From Clostridiales bacterium DTU089 (lineage in GTDB: Bacteria > Bacillota > Clostridia > Oscillospirales > Acutalibacteraceae): DNA of 64,000 nt. Under the pieces are notes generated by a model. It ran no database searches and was not told the DNA's origin. It worked only from the letters and a program-made list of their open reading frames with translations. The stretch is from assembly GCA_001513045.1 (NCBI GenBank), contig LFSB01000045.1:37510-101509 (forward strand), written 5' to 3'. Position numbers and translations under genes: made by a program. Within the stretch, counting starts at the first letter, position 1, and every line of letters starts with the position of its first letter. This document shows positions 16,915-26,994 of the stretch, piece by piece.

Positions 16915-17404
16915 ATAACGAAGCAAATTTTCCCTTCTGCTCAAGCGCCGGATAGCCCCATTGACGCAGCACCTCGAAAACTCCCACTGCAACAGAGTTG
17001 GAGAGATTCAGGCTGCGCGCCTCGGATATCATGGGTATTCTCACACATGTGTCGGGATTTGCCGTGAGCAGCTCCTCCGGCAGCCCCTTTGTCTCTTTGC
17101 CGAACACGAGATATGCACCGTCCGGATAGCTTATATCCGAATGAGCCTTTGCGGCCTTGGTCGAAAAATAAAAGAATTCACCTCCGGCATTCTTCCGGAA
17201 AAACTCCTCGGAGGAGGAATAATATGTTATATCCAGAAGATACCAGTAATCCAAGCCCGCGCGCTTGAGCTTTGCGTCATCGATTTTAAAGCCCATGGGC
17301 TCGACAAGATGGAGACGCGCTCCGGTTGCAGCGCAGGTGCGTGCAATATTTCCGGTGTTTTGCGGTATTTCGGGCTCTATGAGCACAATGTTAAGTGTGG
17401 ACAT
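16889..17404 (-). CDS. trmL: tRNA (cytidine/uridine-34-2'-O)-methyltransferase
   Basis: A SPOUT-class methyltransferase that methylates the wobble ribose of certain leucine tRNAs. Start at 17404 is set by GAGGTC; 171 residues, slightly longer than usual (about 155). Motifs: EPEIPQNTGNIARTC (about 9-23), LVFGKETKGLPEELL (about 96-110) and RSLNLSNSVAVGVFE (about 127-141), the last two forming the trefoil-knot SAM site. It follows the kinase gene by 10 bp and shares its operon. Confidence 0.92.
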   Translation of the reverse strand: MSTLNIVLIEPEIPQNTGNIARTCAATGARLHLVEPMGFKIDDAKLKRAGLDYWYLLDITYYSSSEEFFRKNAGGEFFYFSTKAAKAHSDISYPDGAYLVFGKETKGLPEELLTANPDTCVRIPMISEARSLNLSNSVAVGVFEVLRQWGYPALEQKGKFASLFNREQTNY

Positions 17405-17414
17405 CTTTGACCTC

Positions 17415-18263
17415 TTATTTGCCGAGATTTTTAAGGAATTCCGGTATTCCGTGTTCAAAATCAACACCGAAGCGGATATCGGTGCCCTGCTGCTTTGTGC
17501 GGCTTATAGCGGCGCAGGTGAAATCAACGGCGATTTTTGCGCTCTCCGGGAGAGAAAATCCGTTCATATACGCTCCTGCAAGCGCGCTCGCGAAAACATC
17601 TCCCGTACCGTGATAATAGCCGTCAATGCGCTCGGAAAGGGAGTAGGTGATTTCTCCGGTGAGCTTGTTGAAGGTGGCGGCGCCGAGCTGCTCGGAATCA
17701 AAATACACTCCGGTAAGAACTATATATTTCGGTCCGAGAGCGGCAAGCCGTTTCATAATGTTTTCAATGTATTCCTTTGTATAAGGGCCCTCGCGGTATT
17801 CGTCACCGAGCATGAACGCCGCTTCGGTAAGGTTCGGAACTATCATGTCCGCCGTTGCGCAAAGCGAGGTCATTTCCTTGGCGAAATTCATATCGAATAT
17901 GGCGTACATTACGCCGTTGTCCGCCATGGCGGGGTCAACAAGCACAAGGTTTTCGGGTGTGCGGAAGGCGCCGATAAATTTTTTGACAAGCTCTATTTGC
18001 TCAAATGAGCCGAGAAAACCGCTGTATATGGCATCGAATTTCAAATCGAGCGATTTCCAGTGCTCGGTTATCGGTGTAATATCCTCGGTGAGGTCGCGGT
18101 AGGTGTATCCGGTAAAACCTCCGGTATGGGTTGAAAGCACTGCGGTCGGTAAAACCGTAGTCTCTATTCCGGCTGCGGATATTATCGGTAAAGCTACCGT
18201 GAGCGAGCATTTTCCGAATCCGGAAATGTCGTTTATCGCGGCAAGTCTTTTAAGCTTTTCCAT
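17415..18263 (-). CDS. pdxY: Pyridoxal/pyridoxamine kinase (PdxY-like)
   Basis: A ribokinase-fold kinase that phosphorylates vitamin B6 vitamers. Start at 18263 follows AGGAGG; 282 residues, as expected. Visible motifs: NDISGFGKCSLTVALPI (about 11-27), LVDPAMADNG (about 113-122), TGVYFDSEQ (about 184-192) and the anion-hole/catalytic segment YHGTGDVFASAL (about 217-228, with the base Asp in GTGD). The weak -35/-10 pair TTGCAT and TACAAT sits at 18325-18298 on the minus strand. Confidence 0.85.
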   Translation of the reverse strand: MEKLKRLAAINDISGFGKCSLTVALPIISAAGIETTVLPTAVLSTHTGGFTGYTYRDLTEDITPITEHWKSLDLKFDAIYSGFLGSFEQIELVKKFIGAFRTPENLVLVDPAMADNGVMYAIFDMNFAKEMTSLCATADMIVPNLTEAAFMLGDEYREGPYTKEYIENIMKRLAALGPKYIVLTGVYFDSEQLGAATFNKLTGEITYSLSERIDGYYHGTGDVFASALAGAYMNGFSLPESAKIAVDFTCAAISRTKQQGTDIRFGVDFEHGIPEFLKNLGK

Positions 18264-18376
18264 GATGTTAAGCCTCCTGAAAAATGAAATTGTTACTATT
18301 GTAGCATGTTTTTTTATAAATGCAACAGCCGCGGGGGATAATAAAAATACAATTTCAGCGAACAGAGGTGAAAAAA

Positions 18377-18559
18377 ATGACAGACAAGAAAAAGCTTGCA
18401 AAGGGTATGCTTCTCGGTGCCGCAGCCATAGGCGCTACGGCTATGGTCGCCGGCGGAATGTCCTCGAACTCAAAGAAGCGCAAGATAAAAAAGGGTGCAA
18501 AGAAGGTTGCCAAAACCTTTGACGGCATCCTTGACGGTATGCAGTATATGGTAAAGTAA
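18377..18559 (+). CDS. Small basic membrane-interacting protein, function unknown
   Basis: A 60-residue protein starting after AGAGGTG. It has a glycine/alanine-rich hydrophobic stretch (GMLLGAAAIGATAMVAGG, about 10-27) followed by a lysine-rich segment (KKRKIKKGAKK, about 33-43). No family recognised. It lies just upstream of the deacetylase promoter. Confidence 0.55.
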   Translation: MTDKKKLAKGMLLGAAAIGATAMVAGGMSSNSKKRKIKKGAKKVAKTFDGILDGMQYMVK

Positions 18560-18598
18560 ATTTTGCCCCCTGCGGCGGAGCTTCCGCCGTTCTACTTA

Positions 18599-18627
18599 TT
18601 GAAAAATCCGTCGAAAGAGTATATAAT
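18599..18627 (+). promoter_or_regulatory. Promoter of the polysaccharide deacetylase gene
   Basis: TTGAAA (18599-18604), 17-nt spacer, TATAAT (18622-18627), 35 bp before the start codon: a vegetative-type promoter although PdaA homologues elsewhere are forespore genes. Confidence 0.7.
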
Positions 18628-18661
18628 CATACAGGATGAAAAAGAGAGGGAGAAAAGAAAA

Positions 18662-19717
18662 ATGAGAAAATCGGTGCTTATTACAATTATTTTGCTTGTG
18701 CTGGTGCTTTTTACCAACGCGTGCACAGGCGGCTCGGAAAAAACCGATATAACCACAGCTCTTGGAAACACGGAGGCTCCGCTGAATCAGGAGCAGCCGC
18801 AGAGCACACAGCCGGATACTACAACCGCCGTTGATGTTGAAACCACAACCGGACAGCATACAACCGTTACTCCCGACCCTGTTACAACCACGCGGGGCGC
18901 AGTGGTTGCGGTAGTGCCTATTCCGATAAGCTCAAGTGCGATATACGGTGAGCGCACAGGAACGCAGGACACCTATACCGGACTTGAGCCTCTTCCTCTC
19001 CGCGATTTTACGGCGCAGGACCCTCAGAACACACGCGGACTTTCAAATACTGCGGTAAATCATTCCTACGGTGTTTCAAAAAATGCACTTCCGCATCAGA
19101 CCTCTGTGAAAAATCAGGCGTATTTTGAAAAATTCGGAGCCTTTACACTTGACCAATCCGGTGCGAAGGTTATATATCTCACCTTCGACTGCGGATATGA
19201 AAACGGTTATACCGAGGTCATACTCGATGTGCTGAAGGAGAAGGGGGTTCCGGCGGCATTTTTCGTTACGGGAACCTATCTCAAAAGTGCGCCTCAGATG
19301 GTGGCGAGGATGATAAACGACGGCCATGTCGTAGGAAACCACTCCGATAAGCACGCAAACTTTTCCACAGTATCACGTGACAGAATGGCTCTTGAGCTCA
19401 AGGGTGTGGATGACGTGCTTCGCACAAAGTTCGGATATTCTTCGCCGTTCTTCCGCTTCCCGGAGGGCGCATATTCCGAAAATGCGCTTGATTTGGTGCG
19501 CTCGCTCGGTTATGAATCCGTATTCTGGTCATCAGCCTATGCGGACTGGGATACCTCAAAGCAGAAGGGTAAGGAATATGCCTTCTCCACAGTGACCTCG
19601 CGTCTGCATCCGGGATGTGTGCTTTTGCTTCACTCGGTGTCGAGAGACAATGCGGAGGCAATGGCGGATATAATTGACTGGGCAAAGGCTCAGGGCTATG
19701 AATTCAAGGCGCTGTAA
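18662..19717 (+). CDS. PdaA-type polysaccharide deacetylase, predicted lipoprotein
   Basis: A 351-residue enzyme predicted to remove N-acetyl groups from muramic acid, the step that leads to muramic-delta-lactam in spore cortex. Start at 18662 follows GAGGGAG. The lipobox LFTNAC (cysteine about 21) and a threonine-rich linker (about 30-85) anchor it outside the cell. NodB-fold motifs: LTFDCGYENGYT (about 178-189), GNHSDKHAN (about 229-237) and FFRFPEGAYS (about 263-272). The WSSAYADWD and LLLHSVSRDN segments are typical of the PdaA subfamily. Cysteine replaces the usual Asn/Asp after TFD. Confidence 0.85.
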   Translation: MRKSVLITIILLVLVLFTNACTGGSEKTDITTALGNTEAPLNQEQPQSTQPDTTTAVDVETTTGQHTTVTPDPVTTTRGAVVAVVPIPISSSAIYGERTGTQDTYTGLEPLPLRDFTAQDPQNTRGLSNTAVNHSYGVSKNALPHQTSVKNQAYFEKFGAFTLDQSGAKVIYLTFDCGYENGYTEVILDVLKEKGVPAAFFVTGTYLKSAPQMVARMINDGHVVGNHSDKHANFSTVSRDRMALELKGVDDVLRTKFGYSSPFFRFPEGAYSENALDLVRSLGYESVFWSSAYADWDTSKQKGKEYAFSTVTSRLHPGCVLLLHSVSRDNAEAMADIIDWAKAQGYEFKAL

Positions 19718-19745
19718 GCCTTAAACGAACGCCGAAAGCAATAAA

Positions 19746-19790
19746 AACGCTCCGCTTCACCGGCACGTGAAACGGGGCGTTGATTTTTTA
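19746..19790 (+). terminator. Terminator of the deacetylase gene
   Basis: An imperfect stem with arms AACGCTCCGCTTCAC and GTGAAACGGGGCGTT is followed by GATTTTTTA. Confidence 0.8.
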
Positions 19791-19821
19791 TATGATATGA
19801 TGTGATAAGGCTCGTTTTTAT

Positions 19822-19850
19822 TTGACAAACGATGCGCCTCAGAGTATAAT
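19822..19850 (+). promoter_or_regulatory. Consensus promoter of the VanY-like gene
   Basis: TTGACA (19822-19827), exactly 17 nt, TATAAT (19845-19850): a perfect sigma-A consensus. Confidence 0.85.
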
Positions 19851-19887
19851 TAAAAGGTATGTATATAACTGAAAAGAGGAACAGAAG

Positions 19888-20784
19888 ATGTCCGAAAAAA
19901 AAGGAAATTCATACTCAGCGAAAATTTTTCTCGTAACCGTGCTTGCCGCAATGTTTGTGTTTTTACTCGGAGCGTATGTAGTGCTTGACGACGGAACGTC
20001 ACCCGCGCCTAAGCCTGAGAACGGTACCTCCGTAACCACAGCGGCTCCCGGAGCCTCCGTTACCACTGCCTCTCCCGAAGGAACCACCGCCGGAGTGCAG
20101 CAGCCGACCGAAACCCAAAAGCCGGACAATCAAACAACTCAGCCGAGTGAATCGCAGCAGAGCACATCTAAGCCCTCAACCCAAAGCCCCGGAGGACCTG
20201 TTGTGCCGACTGTCATTACCGTAAGTGATTCAAACTGGCAGATGACATTGCTCAACATAAATTATAAGCTTCCGGAGGACTATGTCGTTCAGAGAGCGGT
20301 TGCCGTGGAAGGCGTAAACAGCGTCGAGCTTGACTATCGCGTTGCGCCCTACTACAAGGCGATGTATGATGCCGCAAAGGCGGAGGGTATATACCTTACT
20401 CCGTATTCGGGCTATCGCCGTTATACAACTCAGGAGCGCAATTATAACAATCTGGTCAACAAATATGTAAATCAGGGAAAATCCCGCTCCGATGCTCAGG
20501 TGCTCGCCGCACAGGCAATAATGCCGCCCGGCTGTTCGGAGCACAATATGGGCGTTGCAATGGATATCTGCGGAACGGATACGTCGTTTGAGAACACAAA
20601 GGCGTTTGCGTGGCTCAATGAGCATGCCGCGGATTACGGCTTCATTTTAAGATACGCCAAGGACAAGCGCGATATAACCGGCGTTATGTATGAGCCGTGG
20701 CACTGGCGCTATGTCGGAGAGGAAAACGCCAAGGCCATCAAGGCAAGCGGAAAGTGCCTTGAAGAATATCTCGGACAGGCATAA
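19888..20784 (+). CDS. VanY-type D-alanyl-D-alanine carboxypeptidase (M15B)
   Basis: A 298-residue, membrane-anchored zinc carboxypeptidase trimming the peptidoglycan stem peptide. One N-terminal helix (about 12-30) is followed by a long Thr/Ser/Pro/Gln-rich linker (about 35-105) and the catalytic domain. Zinc and catalytic motifs are SGYRRYTTQ (about 175-183), SEHNMGVAMDICG (about 217-229) and EPWHWRYVG (about 271-279). The linker phrase TTAAPGA recurs in the lipoprotein at 50156-50659. It carries its own promoter; pyrE follows at 36 bp. Confidence 0.9.
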   Translation: MSEKKGNSYSAKIFLVTVLAAMFVFLLGAYVVLDDGTSPAPKPENGTSVTTAAPGASVTTASPEGTTAGVQQPTETQKPDNQTTQPSESQQSTSKPSTQSPGGPVVPTVITVSDSNWQMTLLNINYKLPEDYVVQRAVAVEGVNSVELDYRVAPYYKAMYDAAKAEGIYLTPYSGYRRYTTQERNYNNLVNKYVNQGKSRSDAQVLAAQAIMPPGCSEHNMGVAMDICGTDTSFENTKAFAWLNEHAADYGFILRYAKDKRDITGVMYEPWHWRYVGEENAKAIKASGKCLEEYLGQA

Positions 20785-20820
20785 CAAATTCATATCGACG
20801 CTAAAGGAAGGACGATAATT

Positions 20821-21405
20821 ATGATTTCAAACGAAAGAGTAACACAGATACTTAAAGAGGCGGGAGTTCTGCTTGACGGACACTTCCTTCTCACCTCAGG
20901 CAGACATTCCGACCGCTATCTTCAATGCGCGAAGATATTCAGAAACACAAAATACAGCGAGGAGCTTTGCAAGGAGCTGGCTGAAAAGTATGCAGACGAC
21001 AACATTCAGCTTGTCATAGGCCCCGCCATGGGCGCGGTTCAGATGGCGTACGAGGTCAGCCGTTCCATAGGCTGCGAAAATTTCTTCACCGAGCGTGACG
21101 AGAACGGTGCAATGCAGCTTCGCCGCGGCTTTGAGATTGCCGAGGGACAGCGCGTGCTTGTGGTTGAGGATGTTGTAACCACGGGAGGCTCGGTTAAGGA
21201 AGTAATCGAGCTTGTTCGCGCAGCCGGGGGAGTGGTCGCGGGCGTCGGCTCAATAGTTGACCGTACCGGAGGTAAAATAGACTTCGGAGTGCCCTTCAGG
21301 GCTGTATTTTCGGCAGATGTCTGCTCATGGGAGGCGGACGAATGTCCGCTGTGCAAAAGCGGAGCAGGCGCACCCGTTAAGCCGGGAAGCCGTAAGATAA
21401 AATAA
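20821..21405 (+). CDS. pyrE: Orotate phosphoribosyltransferase
   Basis: Transfers phosphoribose from PRPP to orotate in pyrimidine synthesis. A 194-residue protein starting after AAGGAAGG. The orotate loop [12 protein letters not shown] (about 24-35) and the PRPP motif [13 protein letters not shown] (about 117-129) are clear. The cysteine-bearing C-terminus ([10 protein letters not shown]) is common in the longer clostridial type. radC follows at 14 bp. No PyrR-type attenuator is seen in the short upstream gap. Confidence 0.92.
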   Translation: MISNERVTQILKEAGVLLDGHFLLTSGRHSDRYLQCAKIFRNTKYSEELCKELAEKYADDNIQLVIGPAMGAVQMAYEVSRSIGCENFFTERDENGAMQLRRGFEIAEGQRVLVVEDVVTTGGSVKEVIELVRAAGGVVAGVGSIVDRTGGKIDFGVPFRAVFSADVCSWEADECPLCKSGAGAPVKPGSRKIK

Positions 21406-21419
21406 CGGAGAGTATTCCT

Positions 21420-22127
21420 ATGTCTGACAGCGGTTCGGAAAAAAATACGCACAGCGGTCACAGAGAACGGCTGAAAAGCCGTTTTCTGGAATCAGGACTT
21501 GACTCCTTCAACGAGCTGAACACGTTGGAGCTTATTTTGTTTTTCACAATACCTCGAGGCGATACGAACCCGCTGGCTCACGCATTGCTTGATGAATTCG
21601 GTTCGCTTGAGGCTGTGCTTGATGCTCCGTATGAGGAGCTTTTAAAGGTGAAGGGAATAGGAGAAAAGAGCGCGCAGCTTATCAAGCTGTTTCCCGGAAC
21701 CTTCAAAAAATATTCGTGCGCAAAATCTGCAGTGCCGAATAAATCCTGCAGCACGGAGACGACGGCTGAATATCTTTTCGGCTTTTTTGCAGACAAAAAG
21801 ACGGAAAATCTTGCGGTGCTTTGCTACGACGCGAGGGGAACCTTCCGCAAGTGCAGCGTCATAGCGCAGGGGGATTTCAATACCGCTGAAATTGATTTTC
21901 GCAGAATAGCCGGGGAAATACTCAAGCACGATGCGGTAAGAGTGGTGCTTGCACACAATCATCCGAACGGTGTTGTAAAGCCCTCGTTTGCGGATGTGGA
22001 TACCACACGTAATATTGTGGTTATACTGAAAAGGCTCAATGTTGCCGTTGCGGACCACATAATAATCGGCGGCAGGGAATACTATTCCATGCGTTCGGAT
22101 TCCAAGTATGAGCAGATGTTCGTATAA
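21420..22127 (+). CDS. radC: RadC-family JAB-domain protein
   Basis: A 235-residue member of the RadC family. An N-terminal helix-hairpin-helix segment (VKGIGEKSAQLIK, about 76-88) is followed by the JAB metalloprotease-like domain with HNHPNGVVKPSFADVD (about 180-195), the HxHx(n)SxxD zinc motif. RadC was once linked to recombination repair; its true role is unsettled. It lies just before uvrBA, but a hairpin separates them. Confidence 0.87.
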   Translation: MSDSGSEKNTHSGHRERLKSRFLESGLDSFNELNTLELILFFTIPRGDTNPLAHALLDEFGSLEAVLDAPYEELLKVKGIGEKSAQLIKLFPGTFKKYSCAKSAVPNKSCSTETTAEYLFGFFADKKTENLAVLCYDARGTFRKCSVIAQGDFNTAEIDFRRIAGEILKHDAVRVVLAHNHPNGVVKPSFADVDTTRNIVVILKRLNVAVADHIIIGGREYYSMRSDSKYEQMFV

Positions 22128-22141
22128 AGCAGCTTTAAAAT

Positions 22142-22172
22142 TTGCCTGAAGCGCATTTTCGCTTCACGGCAA
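22142..22172 (+). other. Hairpin between radC and uvrB
   Basis: TTGCCTGAAGCG and CGCTTCACGGCAA pair with one bulge around a 6-nt loop. There is no U-tract, so it is either a weak stop or a structured uvrB leader; it lies 14 bp before the uvrB ribosome site. Confidence 0.5.
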
Positions 22173-22201
22173 TTATTCTATAAAAAAGGAGAAACAGGTT
22201 T

Positions 22202-24160
22202 TTGGACAGGTTTAAACTGGTATCGCCGTACAAACCCACCGGTGATCAGCCGCAGGCGATAAAACAGCTTGTTGAAGGCGTCAATAACGGCTTCAGCGAG
22301 CAGACTCTGCTCGGCGTTACAGGCTCGGGAAAAACTTTTACAATGGCGAACGTCATTGAGCAGCTTAACCGTCCGACTCTTGTGCTCGCACACAACAAGA
22401 CGCTTGCCGCGCAGCTATGCAGCGAATTCAAGGAGTTCTTTCCCGAAAACGCCGTGGAGTATTTTGTTTCCTATTACGATTATTACCAGCCTGAGGCATA
22501 CATTCCCTCAACCGATACCTATATAGAAAAGGACTCCGCAATAAATGACGAAATTGACAAGCTCCGTCACTCCGCAACCTCCGCGCTTTCCGAAAGGCGC
22601 GATGTTATAATTGTTGCAAGTGTGTCGTGCATATATACGCTCGGCGACCCGATTGATTACCGGGGAATGGTTATATCCCTGCGTCAGGGCACGGAATACC
22701 CGCGTGACGAGCTTATAAAAAAGCTTGTGGAGATACAGTATGAGCGCAACGACATAAGCTTCACCAGAAACAAATTCCGTGTACGCGGGGATACGGTCGA
22801 GGTTTTTCCGGTTTATTCCGGCGACACGGCGGTACGCATTGAGTTTTTCGGTGACGAAATCGAAAAAATCAGCGAAATAAATCCTCTTACCGGCTCAGTG
22901 AAAAATCAGGTTTCGCATATAGCGATATATCCTGCCTCCCACTATGTAATGAGTGAGGAGAAAATCGAGAGCGGAATACAAAATATATTTTCCGAAATGG
23001 AGCAGCGCGTTGAGGAGTTTACGGCTCAGGGCAAGCTGCTTGAGGCTCAGCGCATACAGCAGCGCACAACCTATGACATTGAAATGCTGCGAGAAACCGG
23101 CTTTTGCAAGGGCATCGAAAACTACTCCCGTGTAATTTCGGGCAGACCCGCAGGCTCCTCTCCGTTTACGCTTCTTGATTATTTCCCTAAGGATTATCTG
23201 CTGTTTGTCGATGAATCCCACGTTACGCTTCCGCAGGTGCGCGGAATGTACGGCGGGGACCGCTCGCGAAAGGAAAGTCTGGTAAATTTCGGCTTCAGGC
23301 TTCCGTCCGCGTTCGACAACAGACCTCTGCGCTTTGATGAATTTTATGCCCGCACGGGTCAGAAAATATTCGTAAGTGCAACTCCGGGAGAGTTTGAAAG
23401 GGAAAAGAGCGCGGCAATAGCCGAGCAGGTGATACGTCCCACGGGACTGCTTGACCCGGAGGTGGAGGTGCGCCCGACGGAGGGGCAGATAGACGACCTC
23501 ATATCCGAAATAAATATCCGAGCACAGCGCGGCGAGCGCGTTCTCGTCACCACGCTTACGAAAAAGCAGGCGGAAAGCCTCACGGAATACCTTGAAAATG
23601 TCGGTATACGCGTAAGGTATATGCATTATGATATTGATACCATCGAGCGTATGGAAATAATCCGCGATTTGCGCGCGGGCGAGTTCGACGTGCTTGTGGG
23701 AATAAACCTTCTGCGTGAGGGACTTGATATTCCGGAGGTTTCGCTTGTAATTATACTCGATGCAGATAAAGAGGGCTTCCTGCGCTCGGCGACATCGCTT
23801 ATACAGACCATCGGCAGAGCCTCAAGAAATTCCGAGGGCAAGGTTATTATGTATGCCGACAGCGTTACGGATTCAATGGAGACCGCACTGCGCGAGACGC
23901 TGCGAAGGCGCGAAAAGCAGATGAAATACAACGAGGAGCACGGTGTTACTCCGACAACAATAAAGAAGGATATCCGTGAGATACTTGAAATTTCCTCTCA
24001 CTCCGACGAGAAGGATTCCGGCAAGCGCCGGCTTTCAAAGAAGGAAAAGCAGGAGACAATAGAACGCCTTACGGTTGAAATGAGGGCTGCGGCTAAGCTG
24101 CTTGAATTTGAGCATGCCGCGTACCTTCGCGACAAAATAGCGAAGCTGAAAGGAAATTAA
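22202..24160 (+). CDS. uvrB: UvrABC system protein B
   Basis: The damage-verifying helicase of nucleotide excision repair. TTG start at 22202 with AAGGAGA upstream; 652 residues, normal length. Walker A GVTGSGKT (about 40-47), the beta-hairpin [12 protein letters not shown] (about 93-104), DESHVTLPQ (about 338-346), helicase motif [11 protein letters not shown] (about 541-549) and a C-terminal UvrC-binding domain (about 615-650). UvrA follows after one base, so they are co-translated. No LexA-type box is visible upstream. Confidence 0.97.
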   Translation: MDRFKLVSPYKPTGDQPQAIKQLVEGVNNGFSEQTLLGVTGSGKTFTMANVIEQLNRPTLVLAHNKTLAAQLCSEFKEFFPENAVEYFVSYYDYYQPEAYIPSTDTYIEKDSAINDEIDKLRHSATSALSERRDVIIVASVSCIYTLGDPIDYRGMVISLRQGTEYPRDELIKKLVEIQYERNDISFTRNKFRVRGDTVEVFPVYSGDTAVRIEFFGDEIEKISEINPLTGSVKNQVSHIAIYPASHYVMSEEKIESGIQNIFSEMEQRVEEFTAQGKLLEAQRIQQRTTYDIEMLRETGFCKGIENYSRVISGRPAGSSPFTLLDYFPKDYLLFVDESHVTLPQVRGMYGGDRSRKESLVNFGFRLPSAFDNRPLRFDEFYARTGQKIFVSATPGEFEREKSAAIAEQVIRPTGLLDPEVEVRPTEGQIDDLISEINIRAQRGERVLVTTLTKKQAESLTEYLENVGIRVRYMHYDIDTIERMEIIRDLRAGEFDVLVGINLLREGLDIPEVSLVIILDADKEGFLRSATSLIQTIGRASRNSEGKVIMYADSVTDSMETALRETLRRREKQMKYNEEHGVTPTTIKKDIREILEISSHSDEKDSGKRRLSKKEKQETIERLTVEMRAAAKLLEFEHAAYLRDKIAKLKGN

Positions 24161-24161
24161 A

Positions 24162-26990
24162 GTGGCACAAAAGGAACTGATAATCAAAGGTGCAAAGGAG
24201 CACAACCTGAAAAATATAGATATAACCATACCGAGGGATAAGCTGGTCGTTCTGACGGGCTTGTCCGGCTCCGGCAAATCCTCTCTCGCTTTTGACACAA
24301 TATACGCAGAGGGGCAGCGCCGCTATGTGGAGTCGCTTTCCTCGTACGCGAGGCAGTTTCTCGGTCAGATGGAGAAGCCGAATGTTGACAGCATAGAGGG
24401 GCTTTCTCCGGCAATATCCATAGACCAGAAAACCACCTCGAAAAATCCGCGCTCCACGGTGGGCACGGTTACCGAGATATATGATTATCTGCGTCTGCTT
24501 TACGCCCGCATAGGTGTTCCCCATTGCCCGGTGTGCGGCAGGGAGATATCCAGGCAGACCGTTGACCAGATAGTTGACAGAGTTCTTGAGATGCCGCAGG
24601 GGACGAAAATTCAGGTTATGGCACCTGTTATACGCGGAAGAAAGGGCGAACATGTCAAGGAGCTTGATTCGGCAAGAAAGAGCGGCTTTGTCCGCGCAAG
24701 GATAGACGGCAGCATCTATGATTTGTCGGAGGAAATAACGCTCGATAAGAACAAAAAGCATAACATAGAGATAATTGTGGACAGGCTTGTTATAAAGCCG
24801 GATATACGTTCGCGTCTTTCGGATTCGGTTGAGACTGCGTCCGCACTCTCATCGGGTACGGTCATAGTGTCTGTTCCGGACGGAGACGAGCAGCTTTTTT
24901 CACAGAATTACGCCTGTCCAGAGCATAATGTGGCAATAGACGAGCTTACCCCGCGTATGTTTTCCTTCAACAATCCCTTCGGAGCATGCCCTACCTGCAC
25001 CGGTCTGAGCATGTTTATGAAAATAGACCCGGAGCTAATAATTCCGGACAAAAGCCTCTCTATAAAAGGAGGGGCTATACGCGCAAACGGCTGGACAAAC
25101 GCAGACGGCGGCACGATAGCGCAGATGTATTTTGAAGGACTCGCAAAGGCGTATAATTTTTCGCTTTCAACGCCCGTATGCGACCTTCCGGACGGGGCAG
25201 TTGACGTCCTGCTTTACGGCACTAAGGGTAAGAAAATCAAAATGGAGCGCGTGAATGATTACGGCAGCGGAACATATTACACCGATTTTGAGGGTATAGC
25301 AAACAACCTTGACCGCAGACATCGCGAAACCTCAAGCGAATTTTCACGTGCCGAAATAGAGAGCTTTATGAGCGCGGTTCCGTGTCCGGATTGTGCGGGC
25401 GCGAGGCTCAGACCCGAATCGCTTGCGGTGACGGTCGGGGGCATAAATATTGACGAGTTTTCTCACAAGTCCGTAAATGAGGAAATTGATTTTATAGACG
25501 CTTTGAAGCTCGGCGACAGAGATAATATGATAGCCGAAGGCATACTCAAGGAGATACGCTCGCGTCTTGCGTTTTTAAGCAGCGTGGGGCTTGAATATCT
25601 TTCGCTTTCGCGTTCCTCCGGTACTCTTTCCGGAGGAGAAAGCCAGCGCATACGCCTTGCAACGCAGATAGGCTCGGCGCTTATGGGAGTTATGTATATA
25701 CTCGATGAGCCGAGCATAGGTCTTCACCAGCGCGACAATGCAAAGCTTATAGCAACGCTGCGTGAATTGCGGGATTTGGGCAACACCCTTATAGTTGTCG
25801 AGCACGATGAGGAAACCATGCGCTCAGCCGATTATATAGTCGATATAGGTCCGGGCGCCGGCATACACGGCGGAGAGGTTATCTGTGCGGGAACAGCCGA
25901 GGATATCATGGCGTGCGAGCGTTCGATTACCGGACAGTATATGAGCGGCAAAAAATTTGTTCCCGTGCCTGAAAAACGCCGCAAGGGCAACGGAAAGTAT
26001 CTTGAAATAACCGGCGCGAGCGAAAACAACCTGAAGAATCTGGATGTGAAAATCCCTCTCGGCAAGTTCGTGTGTGTCACGGGCGTGTCAGGTTCGGGCA
26101 AGTCCTCGCTTATAAACGAGGTGCTTTATAAAACTCTTGCAAACGAGCTGAACGGCGCGAAAAAAACGCCGGGAAAATACACTGAAATATACGGCACCGA
26201 ATATCTTGATAAGGTCATAAATATCGACCAGTCACCCATCGGAAGAACTCCGCGTTCAAACCCAGCGACCTATACGGGTGTGTTCAACGACATACGCGAG
26301 ATGTTTGCGGCAACCTCGGACGCGAAGCTGCGCGGCTATACCTCAAGCCGTTTTTCGTTTAACGTCAGGGGCGGGCGCTGTGAGGCATGTCAGGGCGACG
26401 GTATAGTGAAAATCGAGATGCATTTTCTTGCGGATATATATGTTCCGTGTGAGGTGTGCAAGGGCGCGCGCTATAACCGCGAAACACTTGAGGTCAAATA
26501 CAAGGGCAAGAGCATATATGATGTCCTTGAGATGACCGTTGACGAGGGTGTGGAGTTTTTTGCGAACCAGCAGAAGATAGCGCGAAAGCTCAAAACGCTT
26601 CAGGATGTCGGGCTGGGCTATATAAAAATCGGTCAGCCGGCAACAACTCTTTCGGGCGGAGAGGCGCAGCGAGTAAAGCTTTCAACAGAGCTTTCCAAGC
26701 GTCCCACGGGCAAAACCGTATATATTCTCGACGAGCCGACCACGGGGCTTCACACGGCGGATGTCCACCGCCTTGTGGATGTGCTTCAGGCTCTTGCCGA
26801 CGGCGGAAACACCATCGTTGTGATTGAGCACAACCTTGATGTAATAAAAACCGCCGACCATATTATCGACCTCGGACCTGAGGGCGGTAACGGCGGCGGC
26901 AGAATTGTGGCGGAGGGTACACCAGAGCAGGTTGCGGCTTGTGAGAAATCCTACACGGGGCAGTACCTTAAAAAGTGCCTCAAAAAATAG
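24162..26990 (+). CDS. uvrA: UvrABC system protein A
   Basis: The damage-sensing ABC-type ATPase of excision repair; GTG start, 942 residues, full length. Two Walker A motifs (GLSGSGKSS about 31-39; GVSGSGKSS about 640-648), two LSGGE signatures and two DEPS/DEPT Walker B regions. Zinc sites: CPVCGREI (about 121-128), CPEH...CPTC (about 250-283) and CEACQGDG (about 738-745). It ends 5 bp from the convergent S1-domain gene. Confidence 0.97.
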   Translation: MAQKELIIKGAKEHNLKNIDITIPRDKLVVLTGLSGSGKSSLAFDTIYAEGQRRYVESLSSYARQFLGQMEKPNVDSIEGLSPAISIDQKTTSKNPRSTVGTVTEIYDYLRLLYARIGVPHCPVCGREISRQTVDQIVDRVLEMPQGTKIQVMAPVIRGRKGEHVKELDSARKSGFVRARIDGSIYDLSEEITLDKNKKHNIEIIVDRLVIKPDIRSRLSDSVETASALSSGTVIVSVPDGDEQLFSQNYACPEHNVAIDELTPRMFSFNNPFGACPTCTGLSMFMKIDPELIIPDKSLSIKGGAIRANGWTNADGGTIAQMYFEGLAKAYNFSLSTPVCDLPDGAVDVLLYGTKGKKIKMERVNDYGSGTYYTDFEGIANNLDRRHRETSSEFSRAEIESFMSAVPCPDCAGARLRPESLAVTVGGINIDEFSHKSVNEEIDFIDALKLGDRDNMIAEGILKEIRSRLAFLSSVGLEYLSLSRSSGTLSGGESQRIRLATQIGSALMGVMYILDEPSIGLHQRDNAKLIATLRELRDLGNTLIVVEHDEETMRSADYIVDIGPGAGIHGGEVICAGTAEDIMACERSITGQYMSGKKFVPVPEKRRKGNGKYLEITGASENNLKNLDVKIPLGKFVCVTGVSGSGKSSLINEVLYKTLANELNGAKKTPGKYTEIYGTEYLDKVINIDQSPIGRTPRSNPATYTGVFNDIREMFAATSDAKLRGYTSSRFSFNVRGGRCEACQGDGIVKIEMHFLADIYVPCEVCKGARYNRETLEVKYKGKSIYDVLEMTVDEGVEFFANQQKIARKLKTLQDVGLGYIKIGQPATTLSGGEAQRVKLSTELSKRPTGKTVYILDEPTTGLHTADVHRLVDVLQALADGGNTIVVIEHNLDVIKTADHIIDLGPEGGNGGGRIVAEGTPEQVAACEKSYTGQYLKKCLKK

Positions 26991-26994
26991 TCGT

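Noticed and set aside
22128..22201. SOS box upstream of uvrB
   Set aside because: No CGAAC...GTTYG-type palindrome is present; only a hairpin without LexA-like sequence.
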